Positions 8,345 through 17,702 of a DNA stretch of 64,000 nucleotides are shown piece after piece (position 1 is the first letter of the stretch; each line of letters begins with the position of its first letter). The translations under genes were made by a program, and so were the position numbers. Source of the DNA: JAAFHB01 sp942493325 (GTDB lineage: Bacteria; Bacteroidota; Bacteroidia; Bacteroidales; Prolixibacteraceae). A model generated the notes under the pieces. That model was not told where the DNA came from. It saw only the letters and a program-made list of their open reading frames with translations, and searched no databases. Location of the stretch: the NCBI GenBank assembly GCA_942493325.1, contig OW818689.1, positions 434,001-498,000 on the forward strand, given 5' to 3'.

Positions 8345-11300
8345 ATGCAAAAAAAACGAACAGGGAGTCTCGCGACTAACCGTGCACTCCACAAATTTTG
8401 GAAAATTATGCGCCTAAGTGTATTTATGGTATTTTTCTTTGTTGCGCAAGCTTTTTCTACAGTTACTTACTCGCAACAAAAGCTCCTGACGTTGAAAATG
8501 CAGGGGGCAAAAGTAATTGATGTAATTAATAAGATTGAAGACGAAAGTGAGTTCTTCTTTCTGTTTAATCAAAATCTGCTCGATGTTGAGCGGCAGGTCA
8601 ATGTTGATGTTAAAGACGAAAGTATTGGAAATATACTTAATCGCATTTTCGATAAGACCAATGTCTCTTTTTTGATAAAAGATCGTCAGATCATCTTGAC
8701 TACTGCAACGGATGGTATCGGATCTGATCAGGGTCAACAAAAATCTGTTAATGGAAAAGTAACCGATCAGTCTGGTGCACCTATTCCCGGGGCATCCATC
8801 GTGGTGAAAGGGACTACAACAGGGGTAACGACTGACAATGATGGCAATTTTTCGATGACAATTCCGATAGATGCCAAAGTACTTGTTTTCTCATTCGTCG
8901 GGATGAAGACGCAGGAAATACCCGTTGGCAGCAAAACCTCCTTTAATGTGGTAATGCAGGAAGAGACCATTGGTGTAGATGAAGTAGTGGTAGTGGGTTA
9001 TGGAACACAAAAAAAAGTAAATCTTACCGGAGCAATTACTTCGTTTGACGGAGAAGCTCTTTCACGCAGGCAAGTTGCTCAATCGTCAATGGTGCTGCAA
9101 GGTCTTGCTCCCGGAGTGGTTGTTACGCAACGTTCCGGTCAACCCGGACGCGATGGCGGAACAATTAGTATTCGGGGCAAAACAACATTAGGAGATAATA
9201 ATCCCTTGATTCTGGTTGATGGTGTTGAAATGGGACTCAATAATATCGATCCATCAATGATTGAATCAATTTCTGTTTTGAAGGATGCAGCATCCTCCTC
9301 AATTTATGGTTCAAGAGCTGCAAATGGTGTTATTTTGGTAACTACCAAACGGGCGGAATTTGGGAAAATGTCTGTATCATATAATTCATATGCTGGATAC
9401 CAGAGTCCAACCAATTTGCCTGATATGGTAGGTGCTATTGATCACATGACCTTAACAAATGAGGCCTATGTGAATTCTGGAAAATCACCGCTTTATTCTG
9501 ACTCATACATTCAGGAATACCGTGATAATATGGCTGTTAATCCGGATAAATATCCTGACACCGACTGGTATGATAAGGTTTTGACCAAAAATGGATTTAT
9601 GCAGAGTCATTTTTTAACCATGATGGGTGGAACCGAGAAAGCAAAAATTGCAATCTCTATGGGTTATCTAAATCAAGACGGTATTATGGAAAATACCAGT
9701 TATAAACGATACACCATCCGGTTAAATACCGACCTTCAACTGACAAAAACGTTTTCTACACAAATTGATGCGCACATTATGCAATCAAAACTGACCGAGC
9801 CTTCACGTGGAACCAGCGCAGCAATCCATTGGTCCGGAAGGATTCCAGCCAATCAGACTGGTGTCCTGACCAGCGGACTGTGGGGTGAAGGTTGGAATGG
9901 CGACAATCCGATTGCCTTTAGTCAAGATGGCGGGATTAGGTACGATGAAGCTCCTTCAGTAACTATGAACATCATATTAAAATATCAACCTGCAAAGTGG
10001 TTATTTGTTGATTTTGCATACTCTCCCAATTATTGGCAATCCAGTAATTCTTCATTTGTAAAAGCTATACAGACTTATAGGTGGGATGGTTCCGCCAGTT
10101 ATCTGGCTCCACAGAAAAGCACACTAAATGCCACCAATAATCGTAATCTTACTAATAACATTCGAAGTACGGTAACTTTTGATAAAGCTTTTGATGATCA
10201 TGGAGTAAAAGCTTTGTTCGGATTTCAGCAGGAAGATTATCGCAACGACGGACTTACCGGCTACCGCGAAAGTTTCGCTTTCCCAAACTATCCTGTTCTT
10301 AATTCAGGAGGTGAAATGAACCAAAAATCATACGGCTGGGCATCGGAATGGGCTTTGATGTCTTTTTTCGGACGCTTAAATTATTCGTATCTTGATAAGT
10401 ATTTGTTTGAAGGAAACTTCCGTTACGATGGTTCGTCGCGATTTGTTGAAGGTCGCAAATGGGGAGTTTTCCCATCTTTCTCTGCAGGATGGCGGATTTC
10501 AGAAGAACCATTTTTTGCCAGTCTAAAAGATAAGATTAGCAACTTAAAACTGAGGGCATCATGGGGAAAACTGGGTAACCAGAATATTGGTTCATATCCG
10601 TTTTCTTCGGATGTAAACCTCGGCCTTAAATATGTTTTCGATAAACAAGTATTTAATGGTGCTGGAATTACCGATCTCGCAAATAGAGAAATTTCATGGG
10701 AAACAACTACCTCGTCAAACATTGGTGTCGATGTAACATTACTGGATAAAATCAATATCACAGCAGATTATTATTACAAAAAGACGGACGATATTCTGCT
10801 TCCTCTGGATATTCCTAAAATCATAGGGATGAATGCCCCTGCACAAAATGCAGGAGTTGTAGAAAACAAGGGCTGGGATTTGGGAATTAATTACTCTGAC
10901 TGGGACCATGAATTCAAATATGAAATTGGGATAAATATCTCGGATGTTAAAAATAAAGTTCTTGATTTAAGGGGAGTTAATAAAACTGGATTAACAGTCA
11001 ACCATGAAGGGTATCCTATGTTTTCTCTTTATGGGATGAAAGCTGATGGTTTTATAACAGAAGAAGATTTTGATGAAGCCGGCATCTACAAATATGCGAA
11101 GCAGTTTGGAAGCATTGCTCCCGGTGACATTAAGTACGTTGACATGAATAATGACTCAATTATTAACTCAAACGATTATACGATTATTGGTCAAACCTTG
11201 CCGCGATATACGTTTGGGTTCAATTTCAATTCCAAATATAAAAGTTTTGATTTTTCATTGTTCATACAAGGAGTGGGAAAAGCAGATGGATTGATCCGAG

Positions 11301-11671
11301 ATCAAGGTATTATGCCATTCCTTATGGGAGGAACTGTTCAGGAGCAGCACAAGGATCGATGGACACCAGATAATCACGATGCAATGTTTCCCCGTTTTGC
11401 CTTTAATGAAACCAACAACGAACAAACTTCCAGTTTCTGGATGCGTGATGCCGCTTATGTCCGTTTAAAAAACATACAATTAGGGTACACATTGCCCAAG
11501 GGAATAATGCGTAAAATTAAAGCACAACAATTGCGCATCTATTTCAGCGGTCAAAATCTACTTACCCTTGATAATTTCTGGGATGGTTACGATGTGGAAG
11601 CTCCTGTTGGAGATGGTGGATATTATCCACAGGTTAAAACTTACAGTTTTGGTCTGGATGTCAAATTCTAA
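8345..11671 (+). CDS. SusC/RagA-family TonB-dependent outer-membrane transporter with STN signalling domain
   Basis: A 1108-residue outer-membrane channel for glycan or oligosaccharide import, energised by TonB. After an N-terminal signal region (hydrophobic ~23-43) come an STN domain (~45-118: LLTLKMQGAKVIDVINKI to FLIKDRQIILT), a carboxypeptidase-D-like beta domain (~134-208: VNGKVTDQSGAPIPGASIVV), the TonB plug starting at VVVGYGTQKK, and a large barrel ending in LDVKF. The STN domain is the part that talks to FecR, which fits the sigma/anti-sigma pair upstream. SusD follows after 12 bp. The imported substrate cannot be read from the sequence. Confidence 0.96.
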   Translation: MQKKRTGSLATNRALHKFWKIMRLSVFMVFFFVAQAFSTVTYSQQKLLTLKMQGAKVIDVINKIEDESEFFFLFNQNLLDVERQVNVDVKDESIGNILNRIFDKTNVSFLIKDRQIILTTATDGIGSDQGQQKSVNGKVTDQSGAPIPGASIVVKGTTTGVTTDNDGNFSMTIPIDAKVLVFSFVGMKTQEIPVGSKTSFNVVMQEETIGVDEVVVVGYGTQKKVNLTGAITSFDGEALSRRQVAQSSMVLQGLAPGVVVTQRSGQPGRDGGTISIRGKTTLGDNNPLILVDGVEMGLNNIDPSMIESISVLKDAASSSIYGSRAANGVILVTTKRAEFGKMSVSYNSYAGYQSPTNLPDMVGAIDHMTLTNEAYVNSGKSPLYSDSYIQEYRDNMAVNPDKYPDTDWYDKVLTKNGFMQSHFLTMMGGTEKAKIAISMGYLNQDGIMENTSYKRYTIRLNTDLQLTKTFSTQIDAHIMQSKLTEPSRGTSAAIHWSGRIPANQTGVLTSGLWGEGWNGDNPIAFSQDGGIRYDEAPSVTMNIILKYQPAKWLFVDFAYSPNYWQSSNSSFVKAIQTYRWDGSASYLAPQKSTLNATNNRNLTNNIRSTVTFDKAFDDHGVKALFGFQQEDYRNDGLTGYRESFAFPNYPVLNSGGEMNQKSYGWASEWALMSFFGRLNYSYLDKYLFEGNFRYDGSSRFVEGRKWGVFPSFSAGWRISEEPFFASLKDKISNLKLRASWGKLGNQNIGSYPFSSDVNLGLKYVFDKQVFNGAGITDLANREISWETTTSSNIGVDVTLLDKINITADYYYKKTDDILLPLDIPKIIGMNAPAQNAGVVENKGWDLGINYSDWDHEFKYEIGINISDVKNKVLDLRGVNKTGLTVNHEGYPMFSLYGMKADGFITEEDFDEAGIYKYAKQFGSIAPGDIKYVDMNNDSIINSNDYTIIGQTLPRYTFGFNFNSKYKSFDFSLFIQGVGKADGLIRDQGIMPFLMGGTVQEQHKDRWTPDNHDAMFPRFAFNETNNEQTSSFWMRDAAYVRLKNIQLGYTLPKGIMRKIKAQQLRIYFSGQNLLTLDNFWDGYDVEAPVGDGGYYPQVKTYSFGLDVKF

Positions 11672-11683
11672 AATAAAACTAAG

Positions 11684-13369
11684 ATGAAATCATATAAAAA
11701 ATTAATTGTAATTGTCTTCGCATTATCGTTTTTTGGGTGTGAAGATTATTTAAACCGTTATCCGCTGAATAATCCTTCGGATGTTACTTTTCTTTCGAAC
11801 GAGACTGAACTTAAGATGGCGGTAGCAGGCTGCTATAGTACGTTGTGGTATAATTTTGAAGGTATGCCATTTCATTTATGTCTTGATGCAGCTTCAGATA
11901 TCGAGTGGGATCGAAACGGTTCTACACTTCAAGCTGTTGGACGTGGTTCTGTGGATTCCCGAAATGGGCTAATTGTAGCCTTTTGGACTAATATGTATGC
12001 TGGCATTGCCAAATGTAATTATGTGTTGGCAAATATGGAACGAGGTAAAAGTGTCATTCCTGAAGCTGCATATAAACAATACGAATCAGAAGTGCGTTTT
12101 TTGAGGGCGCTTTTTTATAGTTATCTGGTCGAATTATATGGTGGTGTACCTCTTGTCGAAACTCCATTAACACTTTCGGAAGCCCAAAAACCACGTAATT
12201 CAAAAGAAGAAGTCGTTGATTTTATTTTAACCGAACTTGACCAATGTGTTCAATATCTGCCCCAACAGAATAAACCAACTTCAGGAAAAGCAACAAAAGG
12301 TGCTGCCTGGTCTTTAGCTTCCAGGGTTGCTTTGTATAATAACAGATGGGATGTTGCTATCAGTTCGGCACAAAAAGTAATGGCACTTGAAGGCACTGAA
12401 TTTATCTTGAATAACAGTTATATGGATTTGTTCCAATATGCAGGACAAGGTTCAAAAGAAATAATCTTTGCAGTTCAGTATCTGAAAGGAACTAATATGC
12501 ATGCACTGTTCCGCTTTTTTGGAAGTAGAAATGCGATGGGACACACCAATAAAAAACCATCATATCAATTGGCTGATTCCTGGGAATGTACCGATGGAAA
12601 GCAGATTGACGAATCTCCGTTATTTGACGCTAAACAACCTTACAAAAATCGCGATCCAAGGTTAGGTTTTACATTGGCTGTTTCAGGCTCAAATTTTCTG
12701 GGATTTCAGTTCGAAACACACGGTGATAGTGTAAAATGCTGGAATTATAATTTAAGTCCGGCCAAACGGATAGCTAATCTGGAAGCTACGCATGCATATG
12801 CCACATTTACAGGTATTTGTTTTCGTAAATATGCTGATAATCTTGATCGGCTTGCAGTAAACGAAAGCGATTTGAATACGATTATAATCCGGTATGCAGA
12901 AGTGCTGTTAAATTATGCTGAAGCAAAAATTGAATCTGGCAGCATCGATCAATCTGTTCTTGACGCTATCAATAAAGTTCGTCAGCGCCCTTCTGTAAAC
13001 ATGCCTCCAATTACGACAACCGATAAAAATGAACTCCGGAATGTTGTTCGTCGGGAACGCAAATATGAATTAGCAGGTGAAGGTCTCCGGTTATTTGATA
13101 TACGGCGATGGAAAATTGCAGAAGATGTAATGAATCTGCCGGTTTTGGGTAGAATGAAAAAGTCTTATCCGTCAGTTCCTCCAATTATTAATGAAGTTGG
13201 TACCGCTTATTATACGAATATTCCGGTAGCCCAGCAAGGTGAATCTGCTGACTTTAAAATGCGCGTTGTTGAAATACGCACGTTTGATAAAACCCGGGAT
13301 TACCTGTGGCCAATTCCTTATATTGAAATGGATACTAATACGGCAATGGAACAGAATCCAAATTACTAA
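11684..13369 (+). CDS. SusD/RagB-family surface glycan-binding lipoprotein
   Basis: A 561-residue partner of the preceding SusC, forming the lid of the import complex at the cell surface. A lipoprotein signal peptide ends in LSFFGC (Cys19 predicted lipidated). SusD features include the early helical region (YLNRYPLNNPSDVTFLS), FLRALFYSYLVELYGGVPLV near residue 140, and the C-terminal RRERKYELAGEGLRLFDIRRW and YLWPIPYIEM. It starts 12 bp after susC, so translation is probably coupled. A GC-rich hairpin follows the stop codon. Confidence 0.96.
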   Translation: MKSYKKLIVIVFALSFFGCEDYLNRYPLNNPSDVTFLSNETELKMAVAGCYSTLWYNFEGMPFHLCLDAASDIEWDRNGSTLQAVGRGSVDSRNGLIVAFWTNMYAGIAKCNYVLANMERGKSVIPEAAYKQYESEVRFLRALFYSYLVELYGGVPLVETPLTLSEAQKPRNSKEEVVDFILTELDQCVQYLPQQNKPTSGKATKGAAWSLASRVALYNNRWDVAISSAQKVMALEGTEFILNNSYMDLFQYAGQGSKEIIFAVQYLKGTNMHALFRFFGSRNAMGHTNKKPSYQLADSWECTDGKQIDESPLFDAKQPYKNRDPRLGFTLAVSGSNFLGFQFETHGDSVKCWNYNLSPAKRIANLEATHAYATFTGICFRKYADNLDRLAVNESDLNTIIIRYAEVLLNYAEAKIESGSIDQSVLDAINKVRQRPSVNMPPITTTDKNELRNVVRRERKYELAGEGLRLFDIRRWKIAEDVMNLPVLGRMKKSYPSVPPIINEVGTAYYTNIPVAQQGESADFKMRVVEIRTFDKTRDYLWPIPYIEMDTNTAMEQNPNY

Positions 13370-13393
13370 TAAACCCAATATTCAAATTAGGTG

Positions 13394-13419
13394 ATCCGGG
13401 GGGAATCTTTCCTCCGGAT
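13394..13419 (+). other. Hairpin after susD
   Basis: ATCCGG (13394-13399) pairs with CCGGAT (13414-13419), and the stem extends inward through G-rich/C-T pairs (GGGG against TCCT, partly wobble). No T run follows. It lies between susD and the FAD oxidoreductase gene and could stabilise the susCD transcript or partly terminate it. Confidence 0.5.
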
Positions 13420-13457
13420 TAACATTATCTCAATTCATGAAAACTTAAATCAATTTT

Positions 13458-15200
13458 ATGAGTAAGTCAATTTTTTCATTCAGATCTTACAGTATTGTCT
13501 CTTTGGGGATAGCTTTAATCATATTTTGTAGTTTTATCAGCGGGAAAAGCAATAAAAAAGAATTCTCAGCAGATCTGATTGTGTATGGCGGCACCTCTGC
13601 TGGTGTTAGTGCAGCAATTCAAGCCTCGAGAATGGGCAAGACTGTGATCCTGATAGAACCTACCGATAGAATAGGGGGTCTTACAACGGGCGGATTAGGG
13701 CAAACCGACATTGGAAATAAAATGGTCATTGGGGGAATTGCCCGTGAGTTCTATCAAAATGTAAAAAGGTATTACCAAAAGCCCGAAAACTGGAAGTGGC
13801 AAAAAATAGAAGAATATCTCGATGGCGGTCAAACCAAAACCGATCGCAATGAAGATGCCATGTGGACTTTTGAGCCATCTACAGCCTTAAAAATACTTCA
13901 TCAAATGCTCGGTCAGGAAAAAGGTATCAAACTGGTTTATAATCAGCGGCTCAACAGACAAACCGGTGTTGTGAAAACGAAAGGAACTATTACTTCAATT
14001 GCCATGGAAAGCAGCGAAGTTTACAAAGGAAAAGTTTTTATTGATGCTACCTACGAAGGCGATCTGATGGCAGCGGCCGGTGTCAGCTTCCGGGTTGGAC
14101 GTGAATCGAACAAGGAATTCGGTGAGACTTTAAACGGAGTTCAGGCCAATAAGGTGAGTTTAACTCTTGGCAGAACCATATCCTTAAACTCTGCTCACCA
14201 CAATTTCATCGATGGAGTTGATCCGTACATTGTAAAAGGAGACCCATCAAGTGGTTTATTGCCATTTATCACACCAGGAAAACCCGGTCTCGACGGACGG
14301 GGAGATAATGGAATTCAAGCCTATTGTTTCCGCATGACTTTAACTGACCATAAGGAGAACAGAATCCCATTCTTCAAACCGGAAGGCTACAATGAACAGG
14401 AATATGAACTATTATTCAGAAATTATGAAGCTGCTGACGGCCCTATTGAGAAAATGTACGATTATGGCGGGATTGTGCCGTGGATCAATTCTGATATGCC
14501 GAATCGGAAAACCGATACAAATAACCAGAAAGGATTTTCAACTGATTTTATAGGTCAGAATTATAAATACCCGGAAGCCAGTTATGCTGACCGTGAAATA
14601 ATTATTGAGCGCCATCGCAAATATCAGCAGGGTTTAATGTGGACATTGGCTTATCATCCGCGTATTCCTGAAAAAGTCAGAAATATAGTTTCGCAATGGG
14701 GAACCTGCAAAGATGAATATGAACGTGAAGACGGCTGGCAGGGACAGATCTATGTGAGGGAAGCCAGACGCATGTATAGCGATTATGTAATGACCCAGCG
14801 GAATTGCGAAGCATTTAATATTGCTGAAGATCCTGTAGGAATGGGTGCATACGGAATGGATTCTCATCAGGTAAAAAGGTATGTTGATGTGAATGGATTT
14901 GTACAGAATGAAGGCAATGTTGAAGCTCACGGCTTCGCACCATATCCGATCAGTTATAAGTCTATCATACCGAAGATTGATGAATGTAACAATCTTTTGG
15001 TGCCGGTGTGTGTAAGTGCAACACACATTGCATACGGATCCATCCGGATGGAACCGGTTTTTATGGTTTTAGGACAGTCGGCTGCTACTGCTGCCTGTAT
15101 TGCCATCGATAAAAGTGTCGAAGTTCAAAAAATAGACTATGAGAGCCTGAAATCCAGACTGCTTACTGATAAACAAGTATTACATGTGAATAGATTATAA
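13458..15200 (+). CDS. Exported FAD-dependent oxidoreductase (FAD_oxidored family), paralogue 1
   Basis: A 580-residue predicted flavoprotein. An N-terminal hydrophobic segment (~12-28) acts as a signal peptide or anchor. It is followed by a dinucleotide-binding fold with the glycine-rich loop GGTSAGVSAA (residues ~44-53) and VILIEP at the end of beta-2, then RIGGLTTGGLGQTDIG, a hallmark of this family. The C-terminal FAD-contacting region reads RMEPVFMVLGQSAATAA. It follows SusD in the same orientation, so it probably acts on the imported sugar in the periplasm, but the substrate is unknown. It has a close paralogue immediately downstream. Confidence 0.88.
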   Translation: MSKSIFSFRSYSIVSLGIALIIFCSFISGKSNKKEFSADLIVYGGTSAGVSAAIQASRMGKTVILIEPTDRIGGLTTGGLGQTDIGNKMVIGGIAREFYQNVKRYYQKPENWKWQKIEEYLDGGQTKTDRNEDAMWTFEPSTALKILHQMLGQEKGIKLVYNQRLNRQTGVVKTKGTITSIAMESSEVYKGKVFIDATYEGDLMAAAGVSFRVGRESNKEFGETLNGVQANKVSLTLGRTISLNSAHHNFIDGVDPYIVKGDPSSGLLPFITPGKPGLDGRGDNGIQAYCFRMTLTDHKENRIPFFKPEGYNEQEYELLFRNYEAADGPIEKMYDYGGIVPWINSDMPNRKTDTNNQKGFSTDFIGQNYKYPEASYADREIIIERHRKYQQGLMWTLAYHPRIPEKVRNIVSQWGTCKDEYEREDGWQGQIYVREARRMYSDYVMTQRNCEAFNIAEDPVGMGAYGMDSHQVKRYVDVNGFVQNEGNVEAHGFAPYPISYKSIIPKIDECNNLLVPVCVSATHIAYGSIRMEPVFMVLGQSAATAACIAIDKSVEVQKIDYESLKSRLLTDKQVLHVNRL

Positions 15201-15255
15201 ATCGGACATCGGAATTCTATTTAAATAATAATTTTAAACTGACTATACTTTTAAA

Positions 15256-16934
15256 ATGAATATTAAAAATTTCTCACCTGTTAGTTTTTTTTACATAGCA
15301 ATTTGTATGGTATCATTAGTCTTTTTCACCAATTGTGGAAATAAAAAGACCAATCCTAACGAATATTCTGCCGATATCATTATTTATGGCGGAACTTCAG
15401 CCGCAGTGACCGCTGCTGTTGAAGCAGTTCATTCGGGCAAAACCGTGCTCGTGGTGTCACCGGATACGCATCTGGGAGGTCTTTCTTCCGGGGGTTGGGT
15501 TACACCGATACCGGGAACAAATCGACGATTGGCGGATTGTCGCGCGAGTTTTACCACCGTGTTTGGCAGCACTACAACGATTCTTCTGCCTGGAAATGGC
15601 AAAAGCAAGCAGAATATGGCAACAAAGGACAGGGTACTGTGGCAATGGACGGAGAAAACCGCACCATGTGGATTTTTGAGCCACACGTGGCCGAACAGGT
15701 TTTCGAAGGGTTTATTACCGAAAATAAAATTACGGTATATCGCGATGAATGGCTCGACCGGGCTAATGGTGTGGTAAAGGAAAACGGAAAGATCCTTTCG
15801 TTTAAAACGCTTTCGGGAAAAGTATTCACCGGAAAAATATTTATCGACGCCACCTACGAAGGCGACCTGATGGCTGCTGCCGGAGTTACGTACCATGTGG
15901 GGCGTGAAGCTTGCTCGGTTTATGGCGAGACCTGGAACGGAGTTCAGGCCGATGCCAAACATCATGGCCATTATTTCAAAGATCAGATTGACCCGTATAA
16001 AACACCAGGAAAGCCTGAAAGTGGCTTGCTATATGGCATTTCTCCTGAACCCATTGCAGCAAATTGCACTGGCGACGATAAAATTCAGGCCTACTGTTTC
16101 CGGCTGTGTATGAGTAATCATCCCGATAATCGCGTGCCTTTCCCCAAACCGGAAAATTATGATCCGGCGAATTATGAATTGCTGGCTCGTGTTTTTGATG
16201 CCGGTTGGCGCGAATGGTTTGGCAAGTTTGATATGATCCCGAACCGGAAGACCGATACCAACAATCACGGACCATTCAGCAGTGATTTTATTGGCATGAA
16301 CTACGACTACCCCGAAGCATCTTACGAACGCAGGAAAGAAATCATTAAAGCACATGAGGAATACCAGAAAGGATTGCTTTACTTTGTGGCTAACGATTCA
16401 GTTGTTCCGCAGGAAATTAGGGATGAGATGAAAGAGTGGGGATTGGCAAAAGATGAATTTACTGACAATGGTAACTGGTCGAGACAACTATACATCCGCG
16501 AAGCACGACGGTTGATCGGTGAATATGTAACCAGTGAAAATGATGTGCTAGCCAAACGTGAAATACCCGATCCGGTCGGAATGGGTTCGTATGCGATGGA
16601 TTCTCACAATATTCAGCGTTATGTCACCTCCGAAGGATTTGTACAGAATGAAGGTGATGTGGGTGTCAATCCGCGCAAACCATATTCCATTTCATATGGA
16701 TCAATCGTTCCCAGGAAGACCGAATGTACGAACCTGCTTGTACCGGTTTGCGTCTCATCCAGTCATATTGCCTATGGATCAATACGCATGGAACCCGTAT
16801 TTATGATTTTAGGGCAGTCAGCTGCAATTGCAGCCAGTATTGCAATTGATAAAAACCAATCGGTACAGGATATAACCTATGAAAAATTGAAAGAAGAAAT
16901 GCTTTCACGGAAACAGATTCTTACAATACAATAA
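15256..16934 (+). pseudogene. FAD-dependent oxidoreductase, paralogue 2, interrupted by a one-base frameshift
   Basis: Frame 1 runs from ATG 15256 with a signal/lipoprotein-like N-terminus, the loop GGTSAAVTAAV and HLGGLSSGG. At the G run 15490-15494 the reading frame must shift. From 15495 the other frame continues LGYTDTGNKSTIGGLSREFY to the stop at 16934 and aligns throughout with the preceding paralogue (TTGGLGQTDIGNK...IGGIAREFY; both end in RMEPVFM-LGQSAA). One extra base in the five-G run would restore a single ORF of about 559 residues. Everything else looks intact, so a sequencing or assembly error in a homopolymer, a recent inactivation, or phase variation are all possible. As written, the gene gives a 173-residue truncated product. 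Confidence 0.85.
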
Positions 16935-17003
16935 TGGATTAAATGATCGTTTAAAGCATCACAAATCGCAAATAGTTCATCAACTGTGGCGACTCCGATC
17001 TGC

Positions 17004-17038
17004 AGCCCTGACAGTTTTCCAAACCCTGTCAGGGCTTT
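17004..17038 (+). terminator. Hairpin terminator after the FAD oxidoreductase genes
   Basis: AGCCCTGACAG (17004-17014) pairs perfectly over 11 bp with CTGTCAGGGCT (17026-17036) around an 11-base loop, followed by TTT. It ends the plus-strand SusCD-oxidoreductase unit. The CCTGACAG/CTGTCAGG core resembles a dispersed palindromic repeat I associate with Bacteroidetes genomes, so it may be an interspersed repeat as well as a terminator. Confidence 0.65.
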
Positions 17039-17061
17039 AAATTATGCAGTAATTTCATTGG

Positions 17062-17092
17062 TATAAAAAAAACAAATCCCGTCAATAGCGGG
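17062..17092 (-). terminator. Terminator of the methylglyoxal synthase gene
   Basis: Read on the minus strand, TCCCG (17092-17088) pairs with CGGGA (17081-17077) around CTATTGA, and the strand continues TTTGTTTTTTTT. It sits 67 bp beyond the mgsA stop and converges on the plus-strand terminator at 17004-17038. Confidence 0.65.
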
Positions 17093-17158
17093 ACTTTCAT
17101 CATGGATTAGCCGGAAAGTTGTTGAAATTAGATAATTGATTCAGGCAGCAACACCGGC

Positions 17159-17635
17159 CTAAACATCAAGTGTTCGCGCGATATAGCTTGTATAGTCTTT
17201 AATAAGCGGCTTATAATCAAGATGAAACAAGGGTGATGATATGATAAAATCGGCCGTTGACCGGTTCGAAGCAGTTGGAATATTGTACAAAACTGCAATT
17301 CTGAGCAACGCTTTTACATCAACATCGTGTGGCTGCGGCTGCATCGGATCCCAGAAAAAAATCAAAAGGTTAACATTCCCTTCACATATCATCGCACCAA
17401 GCTGCTGATCACCACCTAAAGGACCTGACTTTAAAATGATTACCTGTGGCGGCATCGCATCATTTTCTTTACACTTCTGACTTATAGTATCACTTACGAG
17501 CTTTCCGGTTGTGCCTGTACATACAAGAGTATGATGGGCTAACTCCTTCCAGTTGTAACTTACCCATTCTGCCATGTCTTTCTTACGGTTATCATGGGCA
17601 ACGATGGCAATTGTTTTCTTTATTTTCATTCTCAT
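17159..17635 (-). CDS. mgsA: Methylglyoxal synthase
   Basis: Converts dihydroxyacetone phosphate to methylglyoxal and phosphate in the cytoplasm, a bypass that relieves sugar-phosphate stress. Signature segments are IAIVAHDNRKKDM (N-terminal), SGPLGGDQQLGA with the catalytic Asp, and FFWDPMQPQPHDVDVKALLR with the conserved His and Asp, then the NRSTADFIISS tail. The ATG at 17635 (MRMKIKK) or 17629 is preferred. The longer in-frame start at 17653 lies inside a -7 box. The product is about 158 residues, the normal size. Its presence in a sugar-degrading organism makes sense as overflow protection. Confidence 0.95.
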   Translation of the reverse strand: MRMKIKKTIAIVAHDNRKKDMAEWVSYNWKELAHHTLVCTGTTGKLVSDTISQKCKENDAMPPQVIILKSGPLGGDQQLGAMICEGNVNLLIFFWDPMQPQPHDVDVKALLRIAVLYNIPTASNRSTADFIISSPLFHLDYKPLIKDYTSYIARTLDV

Positions 17636-17650
17636 TACTAAAATTTTAAA

Positions 17651-17658
17651 CAAAGATA
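17651..17658 (-). promoter_or_regulatory. -7 box of mgsA
   Basis: CAAAGATA on the plus strand reads TATCTTTG on the minus strand, an exact TAnnTTTG match. It ends 15 bp before the ATG at 17635, so the leader would be short. It decides against the longer start codon at 17653. Confidence 0.55.
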
Positions 17659-17702
17659 ACAGAATGAGAGATCATCAGGAAAATTAATTGATTATCAAAA
17701 TA

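Noticed and set aside
15429..15971. 180-residue antisense ORF within the frameshifted oxidoreductase
   Set aside because: Shadow of the real gene; no similarity to a known family.
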